Source: Sinonovacula constricta (Eukaryota; Mollusca; Bivalvia; Cardiida; Solecurtidae). Taken from it: DNA of 64,000 nucleotides. Positions 61,340-64,000 of this stretch are shown here, in pieces. The translations under genes and the position numbers were made by a program. The notes beneath the pieces are model-generated. The model was not told the origin of the DNA, did not search any database, and was given only the letters and a program-made list of their open reading frames with translations. Each line of letters begins with the position of its first letter. The stretch's first letter is position 1. The stretch is from positions 33,013,363-33,077,362 of the forward strand of contig CM017559.1 in the NCBI GenBank assembly GCA_007844125.1, given 5' to 3'.

Positions 61340-61990
61340 CTGGGTCCTTGTGGCTCTCTTATCACATTATGAAGAACGTGTCTCCCATCTTATCACAATT
61401 CTAATGTTACAATTGCATAACGAGAGATAAGCATGCAAGCGTTCATATGAATTGATAGCCATTAACCATAATCCATTGTTTGGCCTCCAATTAGAAGATT
61501 ATCCATAGGGGCAACAAGAAATAACTCAGTGTTGTAGAAACTGGCAGGATCCAGACACTACGCCGTGTACCACCATCCATCGTCACGATGCTATTTTTGG
61601 AATCATTCCTCCGATGCTGCCTTTAGCAAGACAATTGTTAATTTATGGTTATTAAAAACAAACAAATGATTGTTAGCAAAGTCCACACATTCATGCTATG
61701 ATACTTTGATGCAGCCCAAGCTGGTAAACAAATGTTAATATGTGTAAATTATCCTACCTTGTTGTTTGTTTGTTCACGCTATTTGATCGGATTAAGCACA
61801 AGCCCTAGTTTCGATGATTCTTCATCATCGGTGATACAACACAAAGACTGCGTCTCTGTATAATCAGTTAGAAGGATTATCCTGAGGTTTCTTTACTGAC
61901 AACAAGCTCCCTTTGACTGTATGGGAAGATGGAGATAAGTTCTGACCACAATGTCTTCATCAGGTCCCTATCACCTTACAAGGATAGGTA
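61340..61990. other. Repeat-free, compositionally balanced block (candidate conserved non-coding sequence)
   Basis: No repeat family or ORF was found here, and base composition is more even than around it. Motifs seen include CATTCCT (M-CAT/TEAD) next to CTATTTTTGG, GGAATCATTCC, several GATAAG and CCATTAACC/CCAATTAG homeodomain-type sites. Function is inference only. Confidence 0.3.
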
Positions 61991-63554
61991 AATATGAAAT
62001 GTGAATTAGGTTAAGGCAACTTTCAACTAAATGCTCATTTTGGAGCAGGATGAGGTCTAAAAATTACTTGTCTGATGGGCTGAATGAGTTATGATGGTTC
62101 TATAAAGCTCTTTTTTCAGATAACTTGAAAAAATAACACCTTGTACAAAGATGAGGTCAAGCTGTCAAGTTGTGACCAAAGTCTCCTTTCCGATGCTTAG
62201 CAACTGCAAAATTTGTTTTCTGTTCTTTTACGACACTTATCAATATATTGTAATAGATTCTAATTTTCAAAAATATGGTGCTGAGTGAGGTAATGAGACC
62301 TAGTTCCCAGTAATGACAATGACAGGTCAACATGACACCTGAGTACTCCCATATAAATATTACTAATCTGAATAAAAGGGTCAAATTGACATCAGCAATA
62401 TCCTGGGAAACAATGTAAGTAAAATAAAGCAATTTTTAATGTTGATTTTTTACCAATTAGATTTTAAATCTAATAAACCAACAAGACATGTTTCAGAAAA
62501 AGTCAACAAGGTACACTTAGCTTGGATAGCATCTATCACACGCTTGAGGGCAACATCAACATAACAATTCTTAAAATCTTGAAATTAAAAAAAAAACACT
62601 ACCACAGACACAAACTCCAGTTTCCATTAAAAGTCTTGCCTCAAAAATAAATAGCAACCTTATTGTGATGTACACCAATTTTCCAGTGGCAAATAGCAGT
62701 TGTAATCTACAGCAATTATGAAGCATAATGGTTTCCATGGTAACCGTAAGATCAGGTGGTTTCAGGCACAAGAAGTTTAACATTCGACATAATTGTCCAT
62801 GTTCAACAGTTAGCTGGGTTTTTCAACATTGCTTGTCTGGACAATATGAGCACACCATTTTTTTTCTTTTCTTAATTAGCAATAAGTATTTATAGTTTTG
62901 AAGACCTATTCATATTGGAATTTTTTAATTGGATGAAATATTCTCTAGCAAAATACAACTAAAATGGTATGAACATTTTGGACACAATATAAAAATATAC
63001 AATGTTGCTAAAGCGGTAAAGTCACCATGAAATGCCATGTTAACTCTTTGCAATTTTCTACCACAATTTATCTTATAAATTTTTCCACAAAGAATAAAAA
63101 AATGCAGAGACTGTTAAGTTCGTGCAAAACAAAATTCCTGTGTCTATCAAGAACAATGTTTTTACACTCGATTCTGACATTGAACATATGGACTTTTGGT
63201 GAAATTTTACACATGCTAAGAAGCCAGGCAGTGTTACGCTGGGGTTGTAGACATAAAGAATGTTAGAAGGGTTGTTTTTCTAAGAGATTTCATTAAAGTT
63301 TGGAAAATGCAAAATGATATCTTAGATTAAATGACCTTATGAAAGAAACTTAAGACTTTTTCTTATATTGTAGGAAAATATTTCAAGATTTAAGAAAATT
63401 AATACAGTTTATGGAAATTATTCACGTTAAGTCAGAAATAAATTAAATAAGAAAAGAAAATGTTAAAAATATTAAGATTCATAATTGAAAAAAACCCTGG
63501 GTTAATTTTTACCTTTCAAAAAAAACATTGCAGAGAAATAAGTACAAAATTATA
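61991..63554. other. Unannotated stretch at the right side
   Basis: Short open frames of 70-91 codons on both strands have no recognisable family or splice context. The window ends at 64000 with more AT-rich sequence after the SINE B fragment. Confidence 0.5.
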
Positions 63555-63650
63555 TTCATTATGGATGGCACCACAGAAATATCTGGGTAGAACCACTGGC
63601 ACACCGCAGGGACCACTGGAAGACATTAAATTCCTTGCCCCAACTGCACA
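63555..63650 (-). mobile_element. SINE family B fragment
   Basis: atctgggtagaaccactggc and acaccgcagggaccactgga are the central body of family B. The ORF running through it is not a gene. Confidence 0.6.
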
Positions 63651-64000
63651 AGTTATCAGATCCTTAGATGAGAATTTTTATACAAATTCAAACAGGATTT
63701 TTTTAAGTCAAAATTATCTGTCCATTATTTATACAAAACGTTGTTATTTAAAAATGGATTAAATTAAAACTTCATCCTAGATGTTGTCATCCATTATTAT
63801 TAACTGCAATGCTGTTTTAATAATATATGTACGATTAAAATAATCTAATGAAAATTATAAGAGGATGAGAAGAAAGGATGAAGATCTTCAGGGTGTTTTA
63901 CCTTATATAGAAGGCACCATTTACAGGAGCATTCCCCTCAGAAAATAAGCAAAGTTTTTCCCTTAAAAATGAAAATTCCCATACAATAAAAAAATTTAAG

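Overview
This window is AT-rich animal nuclear DNA, almost entirely non-coding. The one gene I can name with confidence is the 5' part of a myocyte enhancer factor 2 (MEF2) gene on the minus strand. A 54-nt first coding exon (20053-20000) and a 204-nt second exon (15262-15059) together encode a complete MADS box and most of the MEF2-specific domain. They have canonical splice sites and the exon sizes and phases I recall from other animals. The downstream exons were not found between 1 and 15058, so the gene probably runs off the left edge. A second plausible coding piece, 12919-12800 minus, is an unrecognised 39-codon terminal exon. It is in phase with the MEF2 exon and may be an alternative MEF2 end or part of another gene. 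The organism is a metazoan. The many tRNA-derived SINEs, MITEs and minisatellites suggest a mollusc, probably a bivalve, but that is an inference from repeat style.

Layout. 1-15 kb: presumed MEF2 intron with a hAT-type MITE, two copies of a ~500-bp TIR element (one carrying a nested LINE fragment), a 36-bp minisatellite, a tRNA-derived SINE and a hairpin-ended GC-rich element. 15-20 kb: the two MEF2 exons and the 4.7-kb intron between them. 20-46 kb: upstream sequence with SINE fragments, a second hAT MITE, simple repeats and very large minisatellites: 40-bp x about 62 at 27.2-29.7 kb, a 10/11-bp array at 33.2-33.9 kb, 35-bp at 34.7-35.1 kb, 33-bp at 37.5-37.9 kb and 33-bp x about 39 at 38.5-39.8 kb. 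45.95-46.67 kb: the only CpG-dense, promoter-like stretch, with an NRF-1-type palindrome, two copies of an E-box block and a plus-strand splice donor. 46.7-64 kb: more SINEs, MITEs and minisatellites, trinucleotide tracts and a repeat-free block at 61.3-62.0 kb.

Two repeat families stand out. One is a short palindromic sequence built around GTAGATCCAGATCAGC / GATCTGGATCTACAC, present in about sixteen dispersed copies; parts of it resemble the monomers of two satellite arrays. The other is a MITE-like TIR element whose conserved core carries consensus MEF2-binding sites and, in two copies, a cAMP-response element, in and around the MEF2 gene itself. No bacterial-type operon, CRISPR array, rRNA gene or intact tRNA gene was seen.
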